The notes under the pieces were generated by a model. That model was not told the DNA's origin and made no database searches. It worked only from the letters and a program-made list of their open reading frames with translations. A stretch of DNA of 64,000 nucleotides from Nitzschia sp. DOCU1 (Eukaryota; Bacillariophyta; Bacillariophyceae; Bacillariales; Bacillariaceae). Position 1 is the stretch's first letter. The number at the start of each line of letters is the position of its first letter. The stretch is taken from positions 3,038,001 to 3,102,000 of the forward strand of contig OX595989.1 of NCBI GenBank assembly GCA_951394045.1, in the 5' to 3' direction. Positions 50,246 to 60,430 of the stretch are shown here, in pieces. The translations under genes were made by a program, and so were the position numbers.

Positions 50246-53149
50246 TCAATTAGAATCATTTTCTATACCGGCAACACTTGAATGCTTCCTCTTCTGCCCC
50301 CGTTTCGGCGGTACGTAGCCGCACTTTTCTCGCACCTCAACCAGTCCTGGATGGCTAGTCTTTACCCGAATTTTCCCATTGGGGCCTTTGCTCCATATTT
50401 CCCTGCCAAGTGGTGTCCGTAAAATCTCATGACACGACAATCCAGAGGGAAACATTTTATGTATGGGGCGTGCGTCGGCGTCGTTATCCTCCGGAAAAAC
50501 ATGCATGTGGGTAGGCCCGCATGAATCACAGTTGCTTACGCCTGCACGAACATTCTTGTTCTTGCCGGTGTAAGCAAAATTGAGGGAACAGACTACGCAA
50601 CGACTCCAATTGTTGCCGGGTCTGATGATGCATCTTTCCTCCCCCATTGTCACAACGACCGTTTCGCCGACAGCTTCGAAGGTTTGTCTTCTCTCGTCCG
50701 GGAATTCCATCAACTTCTCGGCAATATAGGCATAGAACTCGTGCCTTTTCATAGGCATACGATTTGGGATTTCGTTGCACGACAGGTTCCATGCAATCAA
50801 CGAATTCAACATCATGCAGTCCAACACTGCAAGGAAAGACTTTTTGTACCATTTTTTGAAATGGCCTTTGTTGGCCCAGCCACCACCGTGCATTCTGAGC
50901 TGATCACCCTTGTCCACTCCACCCATTGTTTTATGGTAGTGCTGCAAGGGGCGTGGGACACGAAGCATCCTCATGCGGCTTCCCTCACGTCTTGAGGTGT
51001 CCTGCTCGGTAACGTCCGTCATGGTACTAACCACATTCACGATCTTGTTATCCCTCCACTGTAGGCACACCACGTCGTTGACCTTGTCATACGTTATGAT
51101 GGACTCCCCACGATCGCCCCCATTTAGAGTCATCTGCAATTTATCTTTGGGCCAACCAAGCCTGTTCGCCTTGCATGTACCCGTCGACAATAAATGGCAG
51201 CGGTCCCGAAGAATAGCTGCGAGTACCGGGCATTGATACCGGTTGTCCATGCTCACAACCCTATAACCGTGTTCCACTTCTTCATCCAGCTTCGTTTGTA
51301 GTACTGCGTTCACTACCGCTTTCATAGTAGTCGGTAGTTTCTTGGCCTCATCGACAATGAACGAATTTGTCTCGTTCCTTCCTTGATACACGTCCATGTG
51401 GATTATTGCGTAGGTTGCAGAATCTGCCAAAATGAAAAAATCCACTCGATATGGCTGCGGTTTGGCTTTATTGTATTGCCGTACTGGGCACAACCTGCTG
51501 CGACAAGAAACACCACCCTCGTCGAATGCAAGATTCGGTCCAGCATGGAAGGTATTTTGTGATGCTGCGTTTAGATTGTTCAGTGCATTACGTAGTTGAT
51601 AGCACTTGTCGCCGGACATACCAGCTACTTTGTCCATCGGATGAAACGCCCCCCGTATTTGCTTGAAGCGTGCAAGCGACATTACTGCCTGGGCCCACCC
51701 TTTCGTGTTTTTCAAAACTATCTTCTCGCCTGTTCCGTCTGTAGTAGTAGAAAGTACTTTGTCGCCGCTTTGAAAATAGGCTTCGTATCCGCCAGCATCC
51801 TTTGGCTGCAATGATATTTTCAGCAATATTCCAAGGAAACGGTGCATTTCCCCAGTGCCCACGTCTGACCATGGTATCCCGCAGTAGTAGAGGTTTTTGT
51901 TCCTTGTAGGGGCGATTGCATTGTGGAAGTATTTGTTGGTTTCCTTTGCTAGCCTCCCAACAAATTTTACAGTCAGGCCACCACACTTCTGGAGGCATTC
52001 AAGAGGATTGTTGAACGAGGCGGCCACTCCTGTCCGTAGACCCGTTGGTCCGTTGTAGAGATTCGGCATTGGAGTCATCTGCGTTGCCTCATTTACAAAC
52101 TCAAAATTCCATTCAAGATCGACATCGATTATTGGTTTCTCTGGTTCTTTGTCAGCTTCGGTTTCTTCGGCGTCGTCCAGGAGGTCGATTTCAATCTCCT
52201 CGGGAATTGTCAGCCACCCATTATCGTCTTCGTCTAAGTCGGAACCATCGTTAGAATCTGAGTCATAAACTTGTTGACTAGAATTACTTCTAGTAGTAGA
52301 GCGCATTCGCTGACTTCCAGTGTTGCTTGTCAAAGTTGACACTGTGTCAGCTGCAGTCATGAGTGCTGCACGTCCGGCATAGCGTAGTGGAGTTGCCAAG
52401 ACCATCGTTGGAGGCTGCAGGAGTTGGCGATCTGGGGATGCATTGGCAGCTTCTTGGCCAGGGACAACAGCAGGTGCTAGCTGATCAAACGAGAGGCGTA
52501 GAGCTTCCCTCACAGCAGCTTTCCCGGCTGCCGCATATTCCTCTGCATGAACCTGGAAGCACTCCCTGATGTAGTCATTTGAGGGGTACCATGTTCTGAG
52601 CAGGCCACGATCCACTGTAGCGGGCATACCAGGGGAATGTGTCTCCCAATCAACCCTGAAGCGTCCTCCATTCTTGTTCTTGTTGGGACATTCAACAATG
52701 ATTCCAACAAGAAGTCCATTAATACCCGGAATTGGAAATCCGGTTTCGGAGTACACCCGGGAGGGAGCCAACATCTTCTTCTTGCTGTAGGCAAATGATT
52801 TGCGAGGACGGCCAGGAGGCGCCCCACCGAGTTGCAGGAAACCAGCAAGAGCAGCTCTCATCACAGGGTCAAGTGGAGCATTGGGTGGCGACGCAGGTTG
52901 TTGGGATGGTTGGTCGGTTGCAGGCAGTGGAGATGGGGGGGACGAATCAAAGGGAGGGACCGGAGTTGTTGTTAATTCGCGAGAATTTTCCGATCTGGAG
53001 ACGAAAGCAGAATCGGCATTCAGAAGCACGTCGTTGTCATCTGGACTGCCCCTAGACCAGTCAGCTGGTGACCCAACACGCCTGGGGGACCGAATAATTG
53101 GCTGGTGGGAAATTGAGGTGTCGTTGGCAGGTGCTGGAGGGTCGGACAT
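50246..53149 (-). CDS. piggyBac-type transposase (DDE_Tnp_1_7)
   Basis: A 967-residue transposase. The N-terminal 130 residues are Pro/Ser-rich; next is a chromo/Tudor-like strand region (PGINGLLVGIIVECPNKNKN), then an acidic stretch (DGSDLDEDDNGW). The piggyBac nuclease follows: WSDVGTGEMHRFLGILLKIS, then the catalytic Asp in NLAFDEGGVSCRSR, the second in VVSMDNRYQCPVLAAIL and the third in GGVDKGDQLRMHGGGW. The C-terminal Cys-rich finger (SRCVVCSLNFAYTGK, then SNCDSCGPTHMHVF) is typical of piggyBac and binds DNA ends. All three Asp are present, with no stops or shifts. About 370 residues longer than the insect protein, mainly at the N-terminus. Confidence 0.93.
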   Translation of the reverse strand: MSDPPAPANDTSISHQPIIRSPRRVGSPADWSRGSPDDNDVLLNADSAFVSRSENSRELTTTPVPPFDSSPPSPLPATDQPSQQPASPPNAPLDPVMRAALAGFLQLGGAPPGRPRKSFAYSKKKMLAPSRVYSETGFPIPGINGLLVGIIVECPNKNKNGGRFRVDWETHSPGMPATVDRGLLRTWYPSNDYIRECFQVHAEEYAAAGKAAVREALRLSFDQLAPAVVPGQEAANASPDRQLLQPPTMVLATPLRYAGRAALMTAADTVSTLTSNTGSQRMRSTTRSNSSQQVYDSDSNDGSDLDEDDNGWLTIPEEIEIDLLDDAEETEADKEPEKPIIDVDLEWNFEFVNEATQMTPMPNLYNGPTGLRTGVAASFNNPLECLQKCGGLTVKFVGRLAKETNKYFHNAIAPTRNKNLYYCGIPWSDVGTGEMHRFLGILLKISLQPKDAGGYEAYFQSGDKVLSTTTDGTGEKIVLKNTKGWAQAVMSLARFKQIRGAFHPMDKVAGMSGDKCYQLRNALNNLNAASQNTFHAGPNLAFDEGGVSCRSRLCPVRQYNKAKPQPYRVDFFILADSATYAIIHMDVYQGRNETNSFIVDEAKKLPTTMKAVVNAVLQTKLDEEVEHGYRVVSMDNRYQCPVLAAILRDRCHLLSTGTCKANRLGWPKDKLQMTLNGGDRGESIITYDKVNDVVCLQWRDNKIVNVVSTMTDVTEQDTSRREGSRMRMLRVPRPLQHYHKTMGGVDKGDQLRMHGGGWANKGHFKKWYKKSFLAVLDCMMLNSLIAWNLSCNEIPNRMPMKRHEFYAYIAEKLMEFPDERRQTFEAVGETVVVTMGEERCIIRPGNNWSRCVVCSLNFAYTGKNKNVRAGVSNCDSCGPTHMHVFPEDNDADARPIHKMFPSGLSCHEILRTPLGREIWSKGPNGKIRVKTSHPGLVEVREKCGYVPPKRGQKRKHSSVAGIENDSN

Positions 53150-53337
53150 GGTGCGGTTTGAGTCGTTTTGGGAATTTCACGCCGACGGGCGCACTTTCGC
53201 TGTCGCACTGCTTCCCAGCATGGGGTCGTATGAAAATGGCAACAATACCTGACCCTAGGTAAAAACAGGTGCTCTTTCGATCGGTGGGGTTCTTTCTGGG
53301 TTAAGGGTGGGTTAAGACTGTTTTTTGAGTTAAAGTA

Positions 53338-53395
53338 AATTAGACGACAATATACTGTCGTGCAAAAATTTGCACGACAGTATACTGTCGTGCAA
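53338..53395. repeat. right subterminal palindromic repeats of the piggyBac-like element
   Basis: AAATTAGACGACAATATACT, then GTCGTGCAAAAATTTGCACG, then ACAGTATACTGTCGTGCAA: two overlapping palindromes sharing the GACGACA/TGTCGT core with the left end. Confidence 0.75.
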
Positions 53396-53406
53396 TCTGA
53401 TTGGCG

Positions 53407-53461
53407 TTAACTTCACAGAGCGGACGGGATGTGGTGCTGTCATGCTGGTATGGTCGTTCCC
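53407..53461 (-). rRNA. 5S rRNA, 5' part (gene split by the piggyBac-like element)
   Basis: Minus strand: starts GGGAACGACCATACCAGCA, continues to CACATCCCGTCCG and CTCTGTGAAG and ends in the TTAA where the transposon begins. ACGACCATACC and CCCGTCCG are standard 5S 5'-half blocks. Joined to 49175-49241 it gives a full 118-nt 5S molecule. Confidence 0.88.
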
Positions 53462-53481
53462 ATCGGTATGGAAATCTGTAA

Positions 53482-53491
53482 CAAATATAAA
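53482..53491 (-). promoter_or_regulatory. TATA-like box upstream of the split 5S gene
   Basis: TTTATATTTG on the minus strand; its first base is 30 nt before the 5S start. Similar to the box upstream of the permuted tRNA-Cys. Confidence 0.5.
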
Positions 53492-53628
53492 CCTAGTGAA
53501 CTCTCACAATCCTTCTCTTCACCATTGCAGTAGCGTTGTCTTGATGACAGAAAAGAGGATGATTTACAAGGGCAATGTTGTCTTTGCTGCAAATAGCTAA
53601 TCAACCCAAGAATGAGTAATGACAAAGT

Positions 53629-56007
53629 ATGATTGATTCATCGAGAGGGCATCGACCAGGATCCAGCATTCAACGATTTGCGTCGTTGACCTGGTTGCGA
53701 TTTGTCGTGTTGGGGGCCGTGGTGTTGCAAGTTCTTTGGATTCGGAGGATCCTGCCTCATGCCAACAATTCTGCAATTGTCCTTGAGGGTGATGCACCAG
53801 CTCTATCTAACAACAACAATAGCAACAACACTTCGATATCTGGAAGTTACCCTCATCATCATCTGCCTACTAAAGAATCGCCAAACGCTGAATCGAACCA
53901 TTTCTGGAACTGCACCCCGACACATCATGCTTGTGACGACTACCAAGGAATCCTTCACATTGAAAGTGGGGACTTTGGAGGTGCAGGAGGAACTATTTTC
54001 TTTCAATTCGTGGTGGGGCAGTTGATTTACGCGGACCAACATAATCTGCTGCCGTTTATTCATTTTGACAACTTTTCGCATCTCGTATACGATGCCAAGG
54101 TGCATGGAAGTGCCGACAGTCCAGCAATAAAATTTCAAGCCTTGACAGGAGCAAAAGTGGAGACTGTCCGAGATCCGCGCATGTATCATGCCACTTACCC
54201 TGGTGCCCCGGTTATTCCTCGAAAACCAAAGCTATCACCCGCGACGTTCTCACTTTATGGGACGGGAGTTTGGAATCATTACTTTGCTCCCGTCAGCGAC
54301 TTCTGTCCTGGAGATTATTCGTGTTCCGAAAAGCCATTGATCAAGATGGAACGGGCCCATGTCTCACCAGGGTTGCATTTGTTTGCGTCATGGGCTCCCA
54401 AAATTTGGAGGTACAGTGTCATGCCCGATCATATCGGTCAGCCTCACATTCCCCTGACGGAATGGGTCTTGCCGCAGCGTCGACAAGCCAGTGCCATTGT
54501 GCAAAAGTACTACCGATTTCAACCTAGCATTTCGGAACAAGTCAACCAGGAAATCACTAGTGACTGCCTTGGATTGCACGTTCGATGGTCAGACAAGGGT
54601 GTCTCTCGACGTCGGCTTGGCTTGATAGAGTTTCTACCCTTTGTCCAGGCTTACATTCGAGCCCGCGAAGCTTCCAACGCACGCGCTTGTATATATTTGG
54701 CGACCGATGCTCAACAAGTCGTCCAACAAGTTCATGCGGAGTGGCCTGCCAACATTTTGTCGCGGCTTATCTTGTCCCAGGCCACCGTGCGGTCCCCGGA
54801 TCAAACTGCAGTGTTTGACATGGACTCGCATCATTTGACCAACTTGGAGGTCTTGCGAGATATCTTGGAATTGTCGCGTTGTGGGTTCCTGTTACATGGA
54901 AACTCGGCAGTATCCGAATCAGCGATCTATCTGCATTCTGATTTGATTTATCAATCTGTCAACCTGGAAGATCCTCAGCATCCATTCATTCAAGATCCTG
55001 GGGGCTTTGAAGGGCTGGTCTACAACGTGAGTCAAGGAATCTACAACTCGGCGTATTGGAGTGAACACTATACGTTCCCCCGCAAGTGGTTCGAGGTGGA
55101 GGAGCTGGATATTAGCGCTGCGGCCTGCAAACAATCGGGTCGCAACGCAACGTTGGACCTCTCGCCGCGCTGGCTAGACAGTTTCATTCCAATCAATCGT
55201 TGGGTGACTCTGGTCTTTGTCAAACTTTGGCAGAAGCTAGCTTTTGATGGGGAGGTCGTTGTTGACTCCAACTGGTACACTTGGTTTGACCCAAACACTC
55301 AGCCGATACAGTTCGAGTTGCCGTGTGTTCTCAAGTTCGCCGACGTTCCACAAGATTTGCATGAAACGATTCAATCATTTACGTCCAACCAATTTTTCGA
55401 CAAACGATTCAAGTCCGTCATTCAAGAGGATGATAACGGTATTGCGATTCGGCAACAAATGCATCGCGTTTTGAATGTATTTTTGAAGCCGCGACCGCAT
55501 ATTGTACAGAGGGCTGAGGCAACGTTCCATGTACGCTCCGGTTCCCAGCATGCCACTTGTCTTGGTGTCCATATTCCAGACCCAGGATATCGAAGGAAAG
55601 ATGGAGGTTGGATCCAGCAAAAGTATCCACGACGGTCGTATCAAGACTATATTGTTGCATTCGTCGAGGTTGGCGGCACCTGTCTCTATTTGGCAACGGA
55701 CTCCCACTCCGTCTGGGAGGATTTTGTCGCTTTTACGTCCAACCAGACTCTCACCCTCTATACACAAACGGATATCGTCCGCAACCGAAATCATGTGCCC
55801 GCACACTACATGGAAGAAAGTATCCAGCGACTTGGCAGTGAAACCTTGGTTGACATCTGGAATTTGAAACGCTGCGGTGTGCTCATTCATGGCTACGGTC
55901 CCATTTCAGAAGCTGCACTCTTCTGGAACCCAAGCCTGAAAAGCATGTTGATGCCTGATCAGAATCTCCAAAATTTCACCTCCATTGTCCGCACCATTCT
56001 TGCGTAA
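53629..56007 (+). CDS. type II membrane glycosyltransferase with two fucosyltransferase-like units
   Basis: A 792-residue protein probably in the Golgi. A signal anchor near residues 22-38 (LRFVVLGAVVLQVLWI) is followed by an Asn/Ser stem. The first unit has GGAGGTIFFQFVVGQLIYAD, CLGLHVRWSDKG (the H-x-R motif of GT23/O-fucosyltransferases), IYLATDAQQVV and GFLLHGNSAVSESAIYL. A second unit near the C-terminus repeats the order: CLGVHIPDPGYRR, CLYLATDSHSVWEDF and GVLIHGYGPISEAALF. In the second the HVR becomes HIP, so the GDP-fucose Arg is lost and only the first unit looks catalytic. Several N-x-T/S sites. Donor GDP-fucose is inferred; the acceptor is unknown. No introns. ATG at 53629 is chosen as the first in frame. 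Confidence 0.75.
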   Translation: MIDSSRGHRPGSSIQRFASLTWLRFVVLGAVVLQVLWIRRILPHANNSAIVLEGDAPALSNNNNSNNTSISGSYPHHHLPTKESPNAESNHFWNCTPTHHACDDYQGILHIESGDFGGAGGTIFFQFVVGQLIYADQHNLLPFIHFDNFSHLVYDAKVHGSADSPAIKFQALTGAKVETVRDPRMYHATYPGAPVIPRKPKLSPATFSLYGTGVWNHYFAPVSDFCPGDYSCSEKPLIKMERAHVSPGLHLFASWAPKIWRYSVMPDHIGQPHIPLTEWVLPQRRQASAIVQKYYRFQPSISEQVNQEITSDCLGLHVRWSDKGVSRRRLGLIEFLPFVQAYIRAREASNARACIYLATDAQQVVQQVHAEWPANILSRLILSQATVRSPDQTAVFDMDSHHLTNLEVLRDILELSRCGFLLHGNSAVSESAIYLHSDLIYQSVNLEDPQHPFIQDPGGFEGLVYNVSQGIYNSAYWSEHYTFPRKWFEVEELDISAAACKQSGRNATLDLSPRWLDSFIPINRWVTLVFVKLWQKLAFDGEVVVDSNWYTWFDPNTQPIQFELPCVLKFADVPQDLHETIQSFTSNQFFDKRFKSVIQEDDNGIAIRQQMHRVLNVFLKPRPHIVQRAEATFHVRSGSQHATCLGVHIPDPGYRRKDGGWIQQKYPRRSYQDYIVAFVEVGGTCLYLATDSHSVWEDFVAFTSNQTLTLYTQTDIVRNRNHVPAHYMEESIQRLGSETLVDIWNLKRCGVLIHGYGPISEAALFWNPSLKSMLMPDQNLQNFTSIVRTILA

Positions 56008-56895
56008 GGCGATTTGGGCCTTTGCGCTGTCCTAATGTCGTGGTAAATAAGACCCGGCGCTCAAAACGCGGTTTCGGGAAACAAGAGTCTCGGCTACTGT
56101 CACATGAATACCAGCTGCATCGACGATCGTCGAGCCATGATAGTGGTGGCATTCCTGTTCTTCTCGAAGTGCCTCGTAAAGAAATATCTGGGTCCGATCT
56201 CGTCGCCGGTAGCACTAACGAGAAAGTCCAAGTTTGAAGAGACAACCACTTGTAGCACTACCATTCGGAAGACATATGAAACTTTGTTGTGAAATATTGA
56301 GAATACCCTCGTGTTTGGTGGATGAAACTGGTACATTCAATGGCTATTCTAATTGGTCCACAAAGACGGAAGAAAAGTCATCATCGCCGACCACGGGAGT
56401 TTCTCTTGGATTCAAGCATTAATAACTAAAGCCATCCATGAAACAGCCGCAGATTTGGTAGTTTGTTTTGTGCGACCCAGACAACATGATTTCTGATGCC
56501 TCGACGCAACAACGTAGACGTTTTGGGGTCTTACTTGCGACAAAGCATTTCTTCCTGTGATGTTCTACAAGCGGCACACCTTGCACTCTTTTGCCCTCTC
56601 GTACGTCAATCTCATTTTTTCGTTCGGGCGCCAGCGCCATTTTGCCAAACGACGAAGTTAGACGGGACAGGCGTGTTTTTGGGATTTCGTACCAAGAACG
56701 CGAGACCTGCCAGCCAAAAAATGAGCCTCCCCCAAGATTCATATTTCAAAAAATTCGTATACGAATATTTAATTAAAACCTTCAACGCACGCCTTGTCAC
56801 ATTTTGACCATACTGCTACTCCCAATTTAGGGTCTTGATATTGGGATATCCGATGCACCGCATCTTTTTGCCACCAGATTATTTTCACCATCAAC
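56008..56895. other. non-coding stretch
   Basis: No supported gene. A perfect 14-bp palindrome ATTCGTATACGAAT lies at 56753-56766, 130 nt before the next gene. Confidence 0.45.
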
Positions 56896-57798
56896 ATGAG
56901 CAAAGTTCGAAGACTTTTGTTTGGTACCTATGTCTTCATCGGCACTACTAGCCTTGAAGCGACGTGTAACCTTTGCGGGGACCACTCCATTCCAAACGAT
57001 GGGCTTCTGCAAGGAAAGAATGGGATCAGTTGCAGAAATTTGTTTAACGAATTGACCGACTTGGAAGAGGGTACAGACGATTGCAATCGAATTCAACTTA
57101 CGGCGTTCCAAATTGGCTGCTGCGATGAACAATATGTACCAGAAAATGTTTGCACTGTATGTCCAGACGGATCTCCGTATCGAACTTCCATTGTTATTCC
57201 GGGATCACCCGAACGAGAAGAGCTTACATGCGCAGACATCCCATCCGAAGCCACCTTCCTTGACTATTTCAACAACCCCGGGGATTGCAGTGATACTTTT
57301 CTACAGAGAAGTGCTGCTTGGTGTCAATGTCCAGGCCATGAAATCGAATGCCAGCTATGTCCCAAGGGAGCCGCGCCCACGGATTTGACCAAGATGGAAC
57401 GTGTTTTGTATGGATGGAATTGTCAAAGTTTCCAGTACATCACGGCACTTCTCACTGCTGGAGAGTGTGATGTGGCACAAGAGATTTTGGAGTTTGATGC
57501 CGCTGCATACTGTTGTGAGGGCGTGGAACCACCTGATTTGTGTGCGTTCTGTCCGGAAGGGCAACAAGTTGTGACTCCCAACAAGGAGGTTGCTACCGCG
57601 TATGGAATGGTAGAATGCGGCGACATTGAAGAGAGTTTGCGATTCGTACCATCGATAGAGTCTTGTTTATTCCTCAAGAAATCCTTCAATTCCGACATAT
57701 GTTGCGGTGTTCCGGGATCCGGTGCTGTAAGCACGAATTGGGGAAGGCTTTACATGGCGACGGTCGCCGTGTTCACGAGTCTGTTTCTGCTAGCATAG
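56896..57798 (+). CDS. Cys-rich four-repeat surface protein, probably GPI-anchored
   Basis: A 300-residue secreted protein with an N-terminal signal peptide (LLFGTYVFIGTTSLEA) and a C-terminal hydrophobic tail preceded by small residues (YMATVAVFTSLFLLA), as in GPI-anchored proteins. Between them are four repeats of about 60-70 residues, starting CNLC, CTVC, CQLC and CAFC. Each has the pattern C-x2-C-(P-x-G)-...-C-x2-(I/L)-...-C-...-CC or CxC. The first begins at about residue 24. Such repeats are common in diatom cell-surface proteins of unknown role. A disulfide-rich ectodomain bound to the plasma membrane or frustule surface is likely. Confidence 0.78.
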   Translation: MSKVRRLLFGTYVFIGTTSLEATCNLCGDHSIPNDGLLQGKNGISCRNLFNELTDLEEGTDDCNRIQLTAFQIGCCDEQYVPENVCTVCPDGSPYRTSIVIPGSPEREELTCADIPSEATFLDYFNNPGDCSDTFLQRSAAWCQCPGHEIECQLCPKGAAPTDLTKMERVLYGWNCQSFQYITALLTAGECDVAQEILEFDAAAYCCEGVEPPDLCAFCPEGQQVVTPNKEVATAYGMVECGDIEESLRFVPSIESCLFLKKSFNSDICCGVPGSGAVSTNWGRLYMATVAVFTSLFLLA

Positions 57799-57842
57799 TA
57801 GACAAAACAGAATAAACATCATAAGACTAGCATTCGTAAAAA

Positions 57843-59941
57843 CTAATGCGACTTGGCATGTGTCTCAAGGTACAGTGACACAAGTCCTGCTACCATAGCG
57901 ATGACCCCGAACATGATAAAGAAGATGGCAACCAGAAAATCCGCCATCTTTGGCAAGTCTTGTTGCGGATCGTCCTCTAGAGCGAGGGCTTCTTCTTGTT
58001 GTTTTCGTTTCGCCATGGCACCAATCTTTTCATTGATGGATTGGTAATCCTTGGTGCCGGCCGTGTTTACATGCTGCGGCAAACCTGCATTTCGATGGGG
58101 TGAAATCGGCAACGCCAACACTCTGCCTTCCGACGTCTGATGGGTTCCATATTCCTTGGGTAAAGAGTCGGCCCGAATCAACATGGTATTGGTTGGAGCC
58201 GCCAGCTGTTGCATTTTATGCGTTGATCCTTTTTGGGGAAGCATGAGAACCCGAGTACTTCCCGACAAGCGAGCCGTAGCAAATCGCACATTTCCAATAC
58301 GAATGGGATGGGGGGATTTCAGGGCTAGTTCTGAAACGTGATGCGTCAACGTTGCCTTTCCGTACGAAGCAATATTGGACCAGATAGGCATAAGGAATAA
58401 ATACCACAAGACGTTCTTGATCTGATGGACAATGCAATTTTCTTCATCGTCATCAAGGTCAGGCAGATCCCCGGAAACATCCGCATTGTACAATGGCGCC
58501 AATTCTTCGTCATTGGTAGAACTCGAAATGGCAGACTTTCCAAAGAATGCTTTGGAGAGCTCCAAAAATCGTGCCCCATGGACTCCCAAATACACTGCAC
58601 CAGGACCAATGTAGGCCAGGCAACTTCCTCCCACAGCGCCACTGGCCGCCAAAACATTACCCAAATTTTGAAAGTAGGCCGCAGGGATGACGGAAATCAG
58701 GTACAAGGCTATCGTCAGTGTGATTCTTCTGTCTCGTCGATTCAAGACGCTCGTATCATCTCCCTCGTGAGCGCTCCTTCCTTGGAAGAACAATACTACG
58801 CAAACGTGCCGAGCCACAAAACTCTCCTGTAATTACCATAACAACATTCAACAACAATTTGGAACGTAAAGTGAGAAAATGTCGTCCCAGACTATTTTCA
58901 GCAAACATTCCTGAACGTACCATTGGATACACAAAGAGCATGGTACTACCCAACAATCCCCTCGCCATATTGGCGGGCAAGGATTGTGGGTCAAGACTAT
59001 TCAAAATATTCCCTTGCGTATCATCTTGAAATCCCACAAATCCTCCTACTCCACAAGCCAATGCCAATCCACACGCAAATAGCAATGCAATTTGTGTACA
59101 AGTCGCCCATCGTGACTTGGTTGGATTATCCAAACTACCCGCAATGATAAAGGCTGAATGTTGACACACAAAGGCAAACGACAAGACTCCAAGGCCTACA
59201 AAGATGGTGTCCATGCGAATAATCGATTGGGTCCAATCAAAGGTCGCCCAGGATTCTCGAATGGGAGCACAATACAATACCAACATGACCATGAGGAAAT
59301 CAAACGTAACGTTGATGCGAGATGTTTTGGCCAGGTCAGCCATATCCTACAAAAGCAAGAACTTGTTAGTCAACGACGGTCGCAATGTTCACATCATGCC
59401 TCTTATTAATACTCACTCTTTGACTTGACAATGGCACAATAATAGTAATGGAAATAATAAAGAGAATCGCTCGTCGAACAGGTTCATTGGTCGGATCCAC
59501 TCCCAGTACCATGGAAAAGGAATCTTTGACAATCATCAAATAACTCAACATGGCCCCATAGGCCATGACAAACATGTTGACGGCCACAAAGACAAATCCC
59601 ACTCGACCAAAGGCAGCTTCGGCGACTGTTTCATACGACGGCACGTGAACATGTTTGGCTGTTTCCACCAACAATCGCAACGACTTTTCAGTCAAAATGG
59701 CACACAAAATTACCAGTCCAATACCAGCCACAAAACCGGCTTGTTGAATGGCAAAGGGTAAACCTACAATGCCGGATCCGACAATGGCATTGATAAGATT
59801 CGCCGAACAACCCAACACTGTGGATTTGTGTTCCTCTTCTTCCTTTGGCTTTTTGCGACGATGACGTGTCCCGCCGGGGGTTTGCGTCACATCGGGCTTT
59901 TCGGTCGGCCGGAAAAACGGCGATTTAGTTACTTCTGGCAT
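57843..59941 (-). CDS. amino-acid transporter of the AAAP/SLC38 family
   Basis: Moves amino acids with H+ or Na+ across a membrane. Three exons on the minus strand: 59941-59417, 59346-58921 and 58826-57843, with GT-AG introns of 70 and 94 nt, both in phase 0; total 644 residues. The first helix carries the family motif ANLINAIVGSGIVGLPFAIQ. Exon 2 has VLSFAFVCQHSAFIIAGSL, the conserved F-x-F-x-C-H site. The exon 2-3 join restores VYPMESFVARHV, the P-x-E-x-F-x-x-R motif of SLC38-type carriers, which confirms the splice. About 11 helices are visible. A long hydrophilic loop of about 170 residues stands before the last helix (FLVAIFFIMFGVIAMVAGLV), which is unusual. The target membrane is unknown. 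Confidence 0.93.
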
Positions 59942-60430
59942 GATTCTAATGACAAGAATGCACAATAACACTGCCGCTGCTGCCAAAGATTCGTTGTCGT
60001 TATGGTCGGTATTTGCGAACCGTACACGATGCAACAACAATGGTGTGGTCGTCGCAGGTGCTGGTCGGAGTGGTTCCTGTTGGAGTGGCACTACAGACTA
60101 CAACCAAGCAAAGAGAATGAATCTTTTTAGTTTGCTTGTTGTGAAGGCCAAGCTGTGTAGTTGCGATTTCTCACTTCGGTCGACGACGACGACGACGACG
60201 ACGACATTAACGGCTCGCAACAACGTCGCGATGGGAAATACGAGAAGGCGAATTCCCCACGACGAAAGATTTGCCGCCACCACCGCGTTCCATGAAATTG
60301 CGTTTTACGTGGGAATCAGTACTAAGTATACAGTCGACAGATGGCCGTCTGGCAGTCAGTCGACGGAGAGAAAGGCAGATGCGGACTACTGTGGTCGGTT
60401 TGGTCAAATTTTGGCGCGCCCAGACGACCT
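59942..60430. other. non-coding stretch with a CGA microsatellite
   Basis: Divergent intergenic region. (CGA)8 at 60181-60205; no gene. Confidence 0.5.
60181..60205 (+). repeat. (CGA)n microsatellite
   Basis: Eight uninterrupted CGA units. Confidence 0.9.

Larger units (their letters stand above)
49242..53406. mobile_element. two-gene piggyBac-like transposon inserted in a 5S rRNA gene
   Basis: 4165 bp flanked by TTAA on both sides (49238-49241 and 53407-53410), the piggyBac target duplication. Ends read inward CCCCATTCC and CGCCAATCA. Subterminal palindromic modules built on ATTAGACGACAAT/ATTGTCGTC stand at both ends: AGACGACAATATATTGTCGT on the left, and the 26-bp palindrome TTGCACGACAGTA/TACTGTCGTGCAA on the right. 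The element carries an intact transposase and a convergent second gene. Confidence 0.85.
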
